From JAWXBG01 sp044375415 (GTDB lineage: Bacteria; Bacteroidota; Bacteroidia; Flavobacteriales_D; Sanyastnellaceae): a stretch of DNA of 64,000 nucleotides. The notes beneath the pieces were generated by a model. That model was not told where the DNA came from. It saw only the letters and a list, made by a program, of their open reading frames with translations, and made no database searches. The position numbers were made by a program, and so were the translations under genes. Location: the NCBI GenBank assembly GCA_044375415.1, contig JBILMS010000001.1:1-64000 (forward strand), in the 5' to 3' direction. Positions 53,340 to 62,599 of the stretch are shown here, one piece after another; position 1 is the first letter of the stretch; each line of letters opens with the position of its first letter.

Positions 53340-54743
53340 CTAGGGATTAATGCCGCGGCTGAGGTCAATAAATAACTGATTTTGTTCGATCGCAGGGTAG
53401 TATTCTGCCAAATCACGACCGCCTTGCGGGTTTTTAGTCATTAAGCGAAGCAAAAGTTCTTCTGCTTCCGACTTATTTCCTGACTCTATCAAATATGCTA
53501 CCTTTCTAAAACCGAGGCCATCACTTTGGGGATTGTGGCTCCAACCGTCGTTAGTCAGTTGTAACGCCAAGACAGAATTTTTCTGCTGCATGGCCCAATC
53601 GGCATAGTCGAGCCATACATCTTCGTTGTCTTCAAATCTTTCAGCAACGTAGCGATAAATTTCTCCGGCCGTTTCAAAATCCCCCATTTTATTGAGCAAT
53701 TCAGCCATGAATAATCGGTAGTCTACGTTTTCCGGTTCCATGGTTATGGCTTTTTCCATGAAAAGAGCCCCTTCTTTGGTCCTTCCCATCAAATCAAGAA
53801 CGATACCCATCCCGATGTATGCATCACCAAACATTTCGTCACAGTGCATGCTCTTCTTGTAGTAAAACAAAGCTTTATCCAGCTCTCCGAGCTTTTCAAA
53901 ACACTCCCCAATATGGCAATACGTATTCGCTTGGGGTGCCTCGTATGTATAAGACTCTTCAAATACTTTGATCGCCTCATGGTATTTTTCCATCTTGAAT
54001 AATGCGTGTGCTTTATTCATAATGGCCGGCACAAAGTCATCTTGAATTGCCAAACAATAATCGTAGGCATCTATAGCATCTGCCAGTTGATCAAGCTTTT
54101 GGTAGGCATTACCCATGTTGTACCAAGCGGGAAAGCTGTATGGAAAAGTATCCAAAAACCTCTTATAATATTCGATACATTCGGCTGTACGGTCGCTCAT
54201 TTCGTAGCAATAGGCCAATTCGTAGAGCAGCGTTTCATTTTCGGGTTGACGTTCGAGCGCTACGTGCAATACCTCAATGGCCTTATCAAATCGATCCATG
54301 TTTTCGTACTCGAGAGCAATTTCCATATTGATCTCCTCAAAGAGTTCGTCTCCGGCAAATTCGAGTGCTTTTTTGTAAAGTTCGATAGCCATCTTATGCT
54401 CCCGCAATTGCGAGTAGATGGAGGCCATGGTGAGTAGAACCTCTTCATTCTGAGGTTCGAATTTTCTGAGAAGTTTGAGTTTACTCAGTGCTTTGGTGAG
54501 AAAACCCATCTCTGCGAGTATTTGCACTTCGCGTAAAGCAAGGGTTGTATTTTCAGGGAAAAGTGTATACGCATAATCGATTGCCTTCAAAGCAAATGCA
54601 TACTTGTTGCTTTCGCAATAAAAGTCTATAATTTCTTCAAATTGGTCGACATCGAAATAATAAGACTCATTTCGAGCGAGCATTTCTTCGTATTTGTGCA
54701 CTAGTTGCTCTGCATAGTGCTGATCTCTCATTTCTTCACTCAT
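53340..54743 (-). CDS. Cytoplasmic TPR-repeat protein
   Basis: The 467-residue acidic protein lacks a signal peptide and consists of about 11 TPR-like helix pairs from residue 30 to the end, for example 'AIEVLHVALERQPENETLLY', 'AWYNMGNAYQKLDQLADAID' and 'AYIGMGIVLDLMGRTKEGAL'. Proteins of this kind serve as scaffolds; no enzyme domain is present. A TAATTTTG promoter core lies about 25 bases upstream. It precedes the phosphosulfolactate synthase gene by 12 bases. Confidence 0.88.
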   Translation of the reverse strand: MSEEMRDQHYAEQLVHKYEEMLARNESYYFDVDQFEEIIDFYCESNKYAFALKAIDYAYTLFPENTTLALREVQILAEMGFLTKALSKLKLLRKFEPQNEEVLLTMASIYSQLREHKMAIELYKKALEFAGDELFEEINMEIALEYENMDRFDKAIEVLHVALERQPENETLLYELAYCYEMSDRTAECIEYYKRFLDTFPYSFPAWYNMGNAYQKLDQLADAIDAYDYCLAIQDDFVPAIMNKAHALFKMEKYHEAIKVFEESYTYEAPQANTYCHIGECFEKLGELDKALFYYKKSMHCDEMFGDAYIGMGIVLDLMGRTKEGALFMEKAITMEPENVDYRLFMAELLNKMGDFETAGEIYRYVAERFEDNEDVWLDYADWAMQQKNSVLALQLTNDGWSHNPQSDGLGFRKVAYLIESGNKSEAEELLLRLMTKNPQGGRDLAEYYPAIEQNQLFIDLSRGINP

Positions 54744-54767
54744 GCCTCAATCAAGTTTAGGTAATCC

Positions 54768-54775
54768 CAAAATTA
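54768..54775 (-). promoter_or_regulatory. TAnnTTTG promoter core of the TPR-comA-rhodanese unit
   Basis: TAATTTTG on the minus strand is an exact -7 match and predicts transcription from about 54761, 18 bases before the TPR gene ATG. This separates the TPR gene from purN as its own unit. Confidence 0.5.
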
Positions 54776-54834
54776 AGTATGTTGACCGTATATTGATCTG
54801 CCTTTGGTCCATCTTTTCAACAATAATCAAACCT

Positions 54835-55437
54835 TTAAAGTGAATAGTCTATTGTTTTGTCTTTTTTGGCAGAATCCAGCCATTTCTCAATGACAGGAGC
54901 AAAATGCTCTGTTTCGAGGGCACGTACCTTTCGTTCAATGTCCTCAGCACGGTCGTCCTCGAGGATTTCCACTTTCGCCTGAAACAAGATCGCTCCTTCA
55001 TCATACTCCTCATTTACGAGGTGCACAGTAATTCCCGATTCCCTTTCACGGGCTGCGAAAACAGCATCATGCACAAAATGTCCATACATTCCTTTACCAC
55101 CAAATTTTGGCAATAATGCGGGGTGAATGTTGACTATTCGGTTGGGATATTCTTCAATCACATCAGATGGTAATTTTAAAAGGAAACCCGCCAAAATGAC
55201 CGAATGAATGCGGTATTTGCTCAATTCGGCGACTAGTTTACCCTCCGAGCTCAGCTCTGAGGCCGGCATATAACAGGCAGGAATATGAGATTCTTTAGCT
55301 ACTTCAAATACTCCGGCTTGTTTACGGTTGCATATAATCAAAGCAACTTCCACGTGTTCCGAATCGGTAAAATGTTTAATGATGTTCCGGGCATTTGAAC
55401 CGGCCCCGGAGGCCAGAATAGCCAATCTGTGTTTCAA
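54835..55437 (-). CDS. purN: Phosphoribosylglycinamide formyltransferase
   Basis: The 200-residue enzyme moves a formyl group from 10-formyl-tetrahydrofolate to GAR in purine synthesis. 'LAILASGAGSNARNII', 'ILAGFLLKLPSDVI' and 'NIHPALLPKFGGKGMYG' with the catalytic Asn-His are visible, then 'SGITVHLVNEEYDEGAI'. No ATG gives the normal N-terminus. TTG 55437 starts exactly at the family start (LKHRLAILASG) and lies about 19 bases after the predicted transcript start, so a UUG start is proposed; TTG 55449 is an alternative. Confidence 0.92.
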   Translation of the reverse strand: MKHRLAILASGAGSNARNIIKHFTDSEHVEVALIICNRKQAGVFEVAKESHIPACYMPASELSSEGKLVAELSKYRIHSVILAGFLLKLPSDVIEEYPNRIVNIHPALLPKFGGKGMYGHFVHDAVFAARERESGITVHLVNEEYDEGAILFQAKVEILEDDRAEDIERKVRALETEHFAPVIEKWLDSAKKDKTIDYSL

Positions 55438-55462
55438 ATCTGCAGGCAATCTTGATAGGGTG

Positions 55463-55470
55463 CAAATATA
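55463..55470 (-). promoter_or_regulatory. TAnnTTTG promoter core of purN
   Basis: TATATTTG on the minus strand is an exact -7 match in the 80-base gap after the histidine kinase gene. It excludes longer purN starts further upstream. Confidence 0.55.
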
Positions 55471-55517
55471 CGAAAATCGCCGAAAAACAGTCGACCCATA
55501 AGATATACACCTGTTAA

Positions 55518-57398
55518 TCAGCGCACTTTCTCGGTCAAATCCACGCTTGATCTCACAAAATTCAATTCGCGTTGCGACAGTTCTATGAATTCGAGAATAC
55601 GCACTCCCCATAAAGCGCTATTCTGTGTTTCAAATGCAGCTAACAGTCCCTCCAATTCAATTTTCAATACCTCCATGCAAAAAAGTTCGAGATTTGGTCG
55701 CATTCGATGGGCTATAGAATTGACAATTGATCTATCCGGACAATCTTTTGTTGCATACAGCCTTTCAAGATCTTTTTCCATTTGAAGTAAAAAGACGGCA
55801 AGGGTATTAAACATCTGATCTTTTTTTCCGGAGTACAAATCACTCAATTTCTCCAAACTGAATCGCGATCGTTCGAGATTTGAAGGGCTTGACGCAATCT
55901 GCAGATGAGTGAGATTTCGTGTCATACTGCTATACAATTCAGAAAGTTTGAAGGGCTTTATCACATAATCATTCATTCCCGCTTCCTTGCACAATTCCAT
56001 TTCGGAGGCTAATGCATTTGCAGTGAGGGCGACAATCGGAATATCGAGTCCTAACTCATTTCTGATAATGCGGGTCATTTCAATCCCATCCATTTCGGGC
56101 ATCTGAAGATCCGTAAACAGGAAATCAAATTCATCATGACGGAGAATTTCAATGCACTCTCTCCCACTAGCTGCCGAGTGCACTTCGATTCCCCAATTTT
56201 TCAATATTGAATGAATCAGATAAAGGTTTATTTCGTTATCCTCTGCAACTAAGACACGAAGGCCACGAAGGCCTTCGGCTTGTATGTGTTCTGTTTCTAT
56301 AATGTTTACGATATCTCCCTTTCTAAAATTGATCGTAAAAGCGAAAACCGAACCTTCACCTTTTTTACTTTTCACCGTTATTTCGCCGCCCATCATTTCC
56401 ACTAATGAACGCGTTATGCTGAGGCCTAGCCCGGTGCCGCCGAATTTTCTCGCAACGCTTCCATCCTCTTGAGCAAATTGTTCGAATATTCCATCGAGTT
56501 TCTCTTCTTCAATCCCAATTCCGGTATCAGAAACTTCGAACTGAATTTTCTCATATTCATCATCCACATGAATAAGCTGTAGCGATAACTGCACCCTTCC
56601 CTTTACAGTAAATTTGATAGCATTACTCACCAAATTCAAAATAATCTGGTGCAACCTTGTGGGATCTCCGATGAGATAATTCCCGAGTCGCCTGTCCTTT
56701 TCAGTCACAAATTCAATTCCCTTCTCTCTTGCCTTTATCTGCATGCTTTTCTGCAGGGACTCGAGCACCTCATCCAAATTAAAATTCAACTCTTCCAATG
56801 TAAACTTTCCACTCTCGATTTTACCCATATCGAGCAAGTCGTTTATAATGACAAGTAAGCCCTCGGCACTTGAATTCACTATTTTAAGATATTCCTTTTG
56901 TGTATCGGAAGTGGGAGTTTGCAAAAGCAAATTCACCATTCCGGTGACAGTGTGTAAAGGAGTGCGTATTTCATGCGAAATATTGAGCAAAAAAGACTGA
57001 CGTGCATGTAGAGATTTTTCTAATGCATCATGTGCAATTCTCAGCTCCCCTTCTGCTTGCCTTCTTTTGAGAATCTCGATATCAAGCACATCAGCTATTC
57101 TCAAAAGGTCTGTATCTTCTTCTATTTTTATGGATGGACTAATCTTATGAATAGTTTGTATTAATGAATTGATCAGTAATTTTTGGCGCAAACTATCGTC
57201 GAGCAGTTTTTGGTTCTTTTCCCATATTTCGTCGCTACTCAGTTTCATAGCTCGCTCTACCAGAGCCCTATCATTTTCGAAATGCTCGTAGCTTTGATTT
57301 ACAGCATCAATAAAAGCATCGTATTGAGCCGCCCCCTCTTTGAAATCGGGTATGTACTTTCGGATTTGTCGGGCGAGTAGTCTATGTAGTTCGGCCAT
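55518..57398 (-). CDS. Hybrid sensor histidine kinase with receiver and Hpt domains
   Basis: The 626-residue cytoplasmic protein has a helical N-terminus, a HisKA dimer domain with phospho-acceptor His142 in 'LLNISHEIRTPLH', and a HATPase_c domain ('LNLVSNAIKF', 'SDTGIGI', 'FGGTGLGLSI', about 245-360). A receiver follows with Asp430 in 'FLFTDLQMPEMDG' and Lys481, then an Hpt-like C-terminus with His564 in 'SIAHRMRPNLEL'. No membrane segment or DNA-binding domain is present. It starts three bases after the FIST gene, so the FIST protein is the likely sensor or input. Confidence 0.9.
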   Translation of the reverse strand: MAELHRLLARQIRKYIPDFKEGAAQYDAFIDAVNQSYEHFENDRALVERAMKLSSDEIWEKNQKLLDDSLRQKLLINSLIQTIHKISPSIKIEEDTDLLRIADVLDIEILKRRQAEGELRIAHDALEKSLHARQSFLLNISHEIRTPLHTVTGMVNLLLQTPTSDTQKEYLKIVNSSAEGLLVIINDLLDMGKIESGKFTLEELNFNLDEVLESLQKSMQIKAREKGIEFVTEKDRRLGNYLIGDPTRLHQIILNLVSNAIKFTVKGRVQLSLQLIHVDDEYEKIQFEVSDTGIGIEEEKLDGIFEQFAQEDGSVARKFGGTGLGLSITRSLVEMMGGEITVKSKKGEGSVFAFTINFRKGDIVNIIETEHIQAEGLRGLRVLVAEDNEINLYLIHSILKNWGIEVHSAASGRECIEILRHDEFDFLFTDLQMPEMDGIEMTRIIRNELGLDIPIVALTANALASEMELCKEAGMNDYVIKPFKLSELYSSMTRNLTHLQIASSPSNLERSRFSLEKLSDLYSGKKDQMFNTLAVFLLQMEKDLERLYATKDCPDRSIVNSIAHRMRPNLELFCMEVLKIELEGLLAAFETQNSALWGVRILEFIELSQRELNFVRSSVDLTEKVR

Positions 57399-57401
57399 TA
57401 T

Positions 57402-58535
57402 CTAGGAAGCAATTTCAGAATAAGTAGTAATGGTCATCGTCTGGTTATGCAGCGAACACCCAATCGATCCTTTGAGCGGGCTAATCTCTCCATTCGAATA
57501 AAATCCACAGTAGACAGGATTTGGCCCAAAAAAATCTACGACGGATTCCACTTCCTCTTCTACACGTTGATCAAGGACAATTTTTCTTCCGATGCAAGAT
57601 ACCATCAAGACCAAATCCGGTTCTGTGCCTCCAAGGCGAAGATGCGTTTGTTCTGCGGCATGTATTGCTCCATCGATAAGTCGATCAAAGTTGGCCATCA
57701 TAAATTGAACATTCGCGCCTACCGGGATGTCACCGGCAAAAATCATTGCACCCGTATTTTCATTTATTCCAAGAATAGTGCGCACCAATTGAGATCCATC
57801 TTCACCTAATATGCAAAGTGGAAATAAAAGAGCCGAGCCCGGTAACTCAACGGCTCTATCCCCGAGATACTTTTTATATAATTCCAGTGCATTTATTCCA
57901 TCAAGTTCATATAGTACATTTCCCTTCGAGGCCGTCACAGTTCGCACGGGTCCGAAAATATCCCAACCACCCATTGACCCATGTCCTACTCGTAATTTAT
58001 TTCCGTAAAATCCCACAGCAACAATTTGACCTGCCACCGGAATTTGATTTAACCCAACTAAGGTTTTTTCGAAACGGCCGGAATCTGCAGCAAGCCCACC
58101 TGTGACGAGTACATTAGCCGACACTGAATTATTTATACCCTTTACAAATTCATCGCCATTCACAGTAGTTCCATCTGAAATAAGCAGAATGTGCCGCAAC
58201 TTGTCGTTCATTAGGGCTAATCCAATGTGCTTCCCGCTTTCATAGCTATTGTTTAAGTCGGATACTGAAAGGGCAACCGTTTTTATTTCTGTAGATTGAA
58301 ACTCAATACATGTTGCTACAATTGAATGGTCCGTAACTTCATTTTTTCGGATTTCACCCGCGGTACTAGCCATTACTATTTCTGCACTCGGGTGGAGGTT
58401 GCGGATGTAGTTGTACACTTCGGGGTCACCTATTTCGTCGATGCCTCCAAAAACAAGTACCAACTGCGGGTTTAAAGAACGACCGGATGATATCCATCCC
58501 AAATTTTTATTGTGAAATAATTGGCTAACTATCAT
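57402..58535 (-). CDS. FIST domain sensor protein (FIST_N and FIST_C)
   Basis: The 377-residue cytoplasmic protein has a FIST_N domain (about 25-210, 'QLVLVFGGIDEIGDPEVYNY', 'IVMASTAGEIRKNEVTD', 'NVLVTGGLAADSGRFEKT') and a FIST_C domain (about 215-360, 'LYKKYLGDRAVELPGSALLF', 'LVLMVSCIGRKIVLDQRVEE'). FIST domains are proposed to sense small ligands such as amino acids. The hybrid kinase gene follows after three bases, making a two-protein signalling unit. Confidence 0.92.
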   Translation of the reverse strand: MIVSQLFHNKNLGWISSGRSLNPQLVLVFGGIDEIGDPEVYNYIRNLHPSAEIVMASTAGEIRKNEVTDHSIVATCIEFQSTEIKTVALSVSDLNNSYESGKHIGLALMNDKLRHILLISDGTTVNGDEFVKGINNSVSANVLVTGGLAADSGRFEKTLVGLNQIPVAGQIVAVGFYGNKLRVGHGSMGGWDIFGPVRTVTASKGNVLYELDGINALELYKKYLGDRAVELPGSALLFPLCILGEDGSQLVRTILGINENTGAMIFAGDIPVGANVQFMMANFDRLIDGAIHAAEQTHLRLGGTEPDLVLMVSCIGRKIVLDQRVEEEVESVVDFFGPNPVYCGFYSNGEISPLKGSIGCSLHNQTMTITTYSEIAS

Positions 58536-58673
58536 CTTTTCGGTTTGGTCGGTTTACAGCATAAGCGACTTTAAATTACACACTATACTTCTACGAAGCT
58601 AATAATATAAAGTTACTACAATTATCCTTGAATAGGACTTAGTAAAACAACCTTCAAAAGCAAGTCGAAAAAC

Positions 58674-58715
58674 AAAAAGCGCCACTGATGACATGTTTCA
58701 TCAGTGGCGCTTTTT
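58674..58715. terminator. Strong terminator after the GT117 gene (18-bp stem)
   Basis: A perfect 18-bp inverted repeat (58674-58691 and 58698-58715, 6-base loop) has A/T tails on both sides, so it can stop transcription in both directions. It lies 17 bases after the stop of the minus-strand gene at 58733, whose message it should end. Confidence 0.9.
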
Positions 58716-58732
58716 AAGAATTTATAGAGGTT

Positions 58733-61700
58733 TTAGAACTCCCCTTTGAGTGTATCTCTTTTTAATGTATCTGTTGGAATTGCTATTGGTTTGGGAGCCT
58801 TTCTGCGTGGACCCAAACTTCTTTTTAATTCTTCAGGATCAATTCCCAACTCGTTCAACATTACGTTTTCCTTTTCCTGCAAAGCTTTCACTTCAGGGTG
58901 GTCAGGGCCCAGCACCTTTTCGGCAGCCATAATGAGCCTTTGATTAATATACAATTGCTGAGTTACATCTTCTTCCATTACAATTTGTCGTTCTTCATCG
59001 AGTGATTGATAATACTCGTATTGATCCGAATTCAGATCAATTAACCGTTTTGTCAATTCCAACCCTTTTATAGAATCCCCTGCTTCGAAATAGGATTCAG
59101 CCATTGGCCAAACAACGCGATCAAAAGGAACATTTCTCTCAGGCATCACTTCAAAGGACTTGTTGAGAATCTCAAGTGCCTTTTCATTTTTACCCTGACG
59201 AATAAACTCATCGGCCAAATTGCCAAAGTGCAAGCGAAGATTTGTGGTCATCCTTCTATTGTTCTCGTCCATGTACAAATCCTCAGAATCGACATTACCC
59301 CACTTGAATTTGTTCATCACGTTTTCGTACATCACTTCCGGAGCAATTCCTCCAACCACATTCGGATTTGGATTGTTTGGATGCAAGATCGGAACCAATC
59401 GATATGCCATACCTTCTAATTGGAAGTATGGTTCCAGACCCATGTAAATATCGGAGCCCGTTGTGGTTGCAAAATATAATGGTCGCTCCCATCCAAAAGT
59501 GTTGAGAAGATCCATCAACATTACCTGATTTTTGGTAATGAATTGACGTGGATTCTTTCCGCTATCGTCAGTAATCGACCAGTTGATTTCATCCACCAAA
59601 CTATCACCCGGATTGAGGAATGGACGGAAGGTTTCCACAATAGCACTATCCACTTTCATCGTAAACATATACGAAGGGAAAGAATGGTACTTCTTGCCTC
59701 CGCCATAATCTTTCACTTTAGAATCATCCTTGCACGCTTCCATGGCGGCTCCAATATCTATTGGTCCTGCCGGCCTCTGACGAGTACCTCTATCTAATAC
59801 AACTATATCTCTAGTACCCTGACGGTATTGTTGTTCTGTAAGACTAAAAGGTACAGGCGCACTTTCATAAGCAGCGCGTTTCATTTGATCAATATACCAA
59901 TCGGTATTGAGGAGCGACATATTTACTATCCTGACATCTGTTCGTATACCTTCTACTTCTTGCGCATACCACAGAGGGAAGGTGTCATTATCGCCGTTCG
60001 TAAATATGATAGCATTGGGAGCAAGAGATTCGAGGTAGTTTTGAGCGTAATCTACTCCGGTTCTTCTGCGAGCGCGGCTATGGTCGTCCCAGCCTTGAGC
60101 GGCCAAAACATAGATAGCGGGGAAACACAACAATGTAGCAAGAATTCCCTTGGAAAACTCCCCCTTTATTATTGTCCCGAGGAGATACATCAAACCAACG
60201 GCACTCATAACGACAATAGAAATAAAGAAAAGGTGATATCCGAATGTGTGAGAATCACTAGCAACACTTTCTACTAAAAATATAAAAGCTGAACCTCCAA
60301 GTAGCATTCCACCAAGGGTTCCAAGACCTTTTAGCGTAAGATGCTTGGAAGCGTAATAAAGTGCAAATACACCGAGACCGATCCAAATGGAGAATGCATA
60401 AAATGATCCGGAGTATGCGTAATCACGTTCACGTGGCTGATAAGGGTATTGGTTTAGATAAACCACAATGGCCAATCCTGTCAGCAAGAATAACATCATG
60501 ACTACAGAAAAGTCCTTTTGATTTCGGAGCATTTGAAAAACCAAACCTATCAAACCAAGAATTAGTGGAAGCATAAAAAATTTGTTATACCCCTTATTTT
60601 CCAATGCCGCTTGTGGAAGCGAATCCCTGTTTCCAAGTCTTTGTTCGTCTAGCATCGATATGCCGGTAAGCCAGTTTCCATCGATGAAATCTCCATGACC
60701 TTGTACGTCATTTTGTCGACCGGCAAAATTCCACATGAAATAACGCAAGTACATCCAACCCACTTGATAACTCATGAAAAACCGCATATTCTCCGCAAAA
60801 CTTGGAGTCATCTTTTCATACTGTTTGTCGAGCGCTCGAACCGTGGTCCTGTATTCACTTTCATATTCCCTTGCTTCTTCCGGACTGAGTTCGCTCGCAT
60901 AATTGGTAAGTACAAATTCCAATTCACTTTTCCGAGTCTCCATTTCTGCTATAAACTCTTCATTACTTGTGAGTTTTTCTCTATCGCGTGGATCATTGTA
61001 ATTCTGATAATTGCTCCACCGCTTGTACTCGCGCTCATGGTTTGCTTGAGAGCTATACATTCGAGGGAAGAAATAATCTTTTTTATAATTCGGTTCAGAG
61101 CCTTTTTTCTCTCCGGTTTCAACGTACTCCGTAACTAGGTTTAATTTCTTATCGCTGTTGTTTGTTATGAATTGCTCCGCTTCAAATCTATTTCTATAGG
61201 ATTGAACACGTTTTTCAGTTCTACCCGATTCGTATACACTAAAAGATTTTACATAAGAAGGAGGTCCATCGGAATAAGGGTCCTCTTCATTTAAAGGTGT
61301 ATTCCAATAATTACCTAAAATCAGAGGACGATTTCCATATTGCTCACGATTCAGGTAAGCAAGCAATGAGAATACGTCTTGAGGATTGTTTTCATCGATT
61401 GGGGGGTTAGCATAACTTCTGATAATAACTGTCGCGAAGGAGCAGTATCCCAAAATGGCCATCGTGATTCCTAAGATCAACGTATTGAGCATAACCTTGC
61501 CTTTGCGACGGCTGTATATAAGTCCAAATGTGATAAGACTAATTAGGAGTAAAACATAGAAAATTACCCCGCTGTTGAATGGTAATCCCATTCCATTGAC
61601 AAACCATTTTTCGAAGAAGGAAGCAATCTTGATAAGCCAAATAATAATACCGGTTTGGATCAATCCTAAAAGTGCCAGAGATATAATCGACGTCCAAATA

Positions 61701-62341
61701 ATTCCCTTTCTTGTTGTTGGGTACTTTTTGAAATAATAAACAAAACATATAGCAGGTATCGCTAGAAGGTTCAACAAGTGAACACCAATTGAAAGTCCCA
61801 TCAAGTAGGCAATTAACACGAGCCAGCGAAGTTCTCCTCCCTTAGATTCAAGTGTTTCCCATTTCAAAATAGCCCAAAAAACTACCGCCGTGAATAAGGA
61901 GGAAAGGCCATATACTTCACCCTCTACAGCGGAAAACCAGAAGCTATCGGAAAAGGTATAAGCTAAACCACCGATGGCTCCACTTCCTAAAACGGCTATG
62001 ATTGCGCCGGCGGAAAGCTCCTCCCCGCTTGGAACGAGTTTTTTAGCAAGGTGCGTGATCGTCCAGAATAAAAACAAAATAGTGAAAGATGAACTTAGGA
62101 CAGAGAGCATATTGATCATAAATGCCACACTCTCAGGCTCTGTGAAAGCTGCGGATACTCTTGCCAACAACATGAAAAGCGGTGCTCCCGGAGGATGTCC
62201 TACTTGCAATTTGTGTGCGGTTGCGATAAACTCACCGCAATCCCAAAAACTGGCCGTTGGCTCTACACACAAGTAGTAGACAATAGTAGCGATCAGGAAT
62301 ACAACCCAACCGGTTATAACATTTAATCTGTTGAAATTCAT
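58733..62341 (-). CDS. GT117/DUF2723 (TMEM260-like) membrane protein
   Basis: The 1202-residue protein has many membrane helices in its N-terminal half. It begins 'VFLIATIVYYLCVEPTASFW' and carries the DCGEF motif with Asp and Glu in the first outer loop, as in PMT-type O-mannosyltransferases. The large soluble C-terminal half (from about 750) contains 'NAIIFTNGDNDTFPLWY' and 'IVNMSLLNTDWYI', then TPR-like helices. The eukaryotic relative TMEM260 is a protein O-mannosyltransferase; in Bacteroidota a role in protein glycosylation is inferred. A soluble paralogue of its C-terminal half is at 10054-11868. Confidence 0.88.
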   Translation of the reverse strand: MNFNRLNVITGWVVFLIATIVYYLCVEPTASFWDCGEFIATAHKLQVGHPPGAPLFMLLARVSAAFTEPESVAFMINMLSVLSSSFTILFLFWTITHLAKKLVPSGEELSAGAIIAVLGSGAIGGLAYTFSDSFWFSAVEGEVYGLSSLFTAVVFWAILKWETLESKGGELRWLVLIAYLMGLSIGVHLLNLLAIPAICFVYYFKKYPTTRKGIIWTSIISLALLGLIQTGIIIWLIKIASFFEKWFVNGMGLPFNSGVIFYVLLLISLITFGLIYSRRKGKVMLNTLILGITMAILGYCSFATVIIRSYANPPIDENNPQDVFSLLAYLNREQYGNRPLILGNYWNTPLNEEDPYSDGPPSYVKSFSVYESGRTEKRVQSYRNRFEAEQFITNNSDKKLNLVTEYVETGEKKGSEPNYKKDYFFPRMYSSQANHEREYKRWSNYQNYNDPRDREKLTSNEEFIAEMETRKSELEFVLTNYASELSPEEAREYESEYRTTVRALDKQYEKMTPSFAENMRFFMSYQVGWMYLRYFMWNFAGRQNDVQGHGDFIDGNWLTGISMLDEQRLGNRDSLPQAALENKGYNKFFMLPLILGLIGLVFQMLRNQKDFSVVMMLFLLTGLAIVVYLNQYPYQPRERDYAYSGSFYAFSIWIGLGVFALYYASKHLTLKGLGTLGGMLLGGSAFIFLVESVASDSHTFGYHLFFISIVVMSAVGLMYLLGTIIKGEFSKGILATLLCFPAIYVLAAQGWDDHSRARRRTGVDYAQNYLESLAPNAIIFTNGDNDTFPLWYAQEVEGIRTDVRIVNMSLLNTDWYIDQMKRAAYESAPVPFSLTEQQYRQGTRDIVVLDRGTRQRPAGPIDIGAAMEACKDDSKVKDYGGGKKYHSFPSYMFTMKVDSAIVETFRPFLNPGDSLVDEINWSITDDSGKNPRQFITKNQVMLMDLLNTFGWERPLYFATTTGSDIYMGLEPYFQLEGMAYRLVPILHPNNPNPNVVGGIAPEVMYENVMNKFKWGNVDSEDLYMDENNRRMTTNLRLHFGNLADEFIRQGKNEKALEILNKSFEVMPERNVPFDRVVWPMAESYFEAGDSIKGLELTKRLIDLNSDQYEYYQSLDEERQIVMEEDVTQQLYINQRLIMAAEKVLGPDHPEVKALQEKENVMLNELGIDPEELKRSLGPRRKAPKPIAIPTDTLKRDTLKGEF

Positions 62342-62371
62342 AGCTTCTATACCTTATCTTGCTTTAATGGC

Positions 62372-62390
62372 AAGGGCGAATTTAGCCCTT
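62372..62390. promoter_or_regulatory. Small dyad over the probable -7 box of the GT117 gene
   Basis: AAGGGC (62372-62377) and GCCCTT (62385-62390) flank the sequence TAAATTCG (minus strand, 62377-62384), a near-match to the Bacteroidota -7 element. The predicted transcript would start about 30 bases before the ATG at 62341. A protein bound to the dyad would cover the promoter. Confidence 0.35.
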
Positions 62391-62550
62391 GAGCCGCTGG
62401 AAAATTCAGATTTTAGAGGATTTAGCTAAAAATCAGATGTTTTTAAGTTAATTCTCTAGCTTAATATACCTACTATCAGGTCTTTAAAAAATTTCGACAT
62501 CAGAAATTCGCTTCTGAAAATTGTTGAAGTAAACCAAAACGGCTAGAATA

Positions 62551-62579
62551 AAAAAGAGCAGGTAGGACCTGCTCTTTTT
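62551..62579 (-). terminator. Terminator of the partial T9SS gene
   Basis: AAAAAGAGCAGGT (62551-62563) pairs perfectly with ACCTGCTCTTTTT (62567-62579) around a 3-base loop, 20 bases after the stop codon of the gene at 62600. Confidence 0.9.
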
Positions 62580-62599
62580 CGTTGACATTTTTAACCGGG

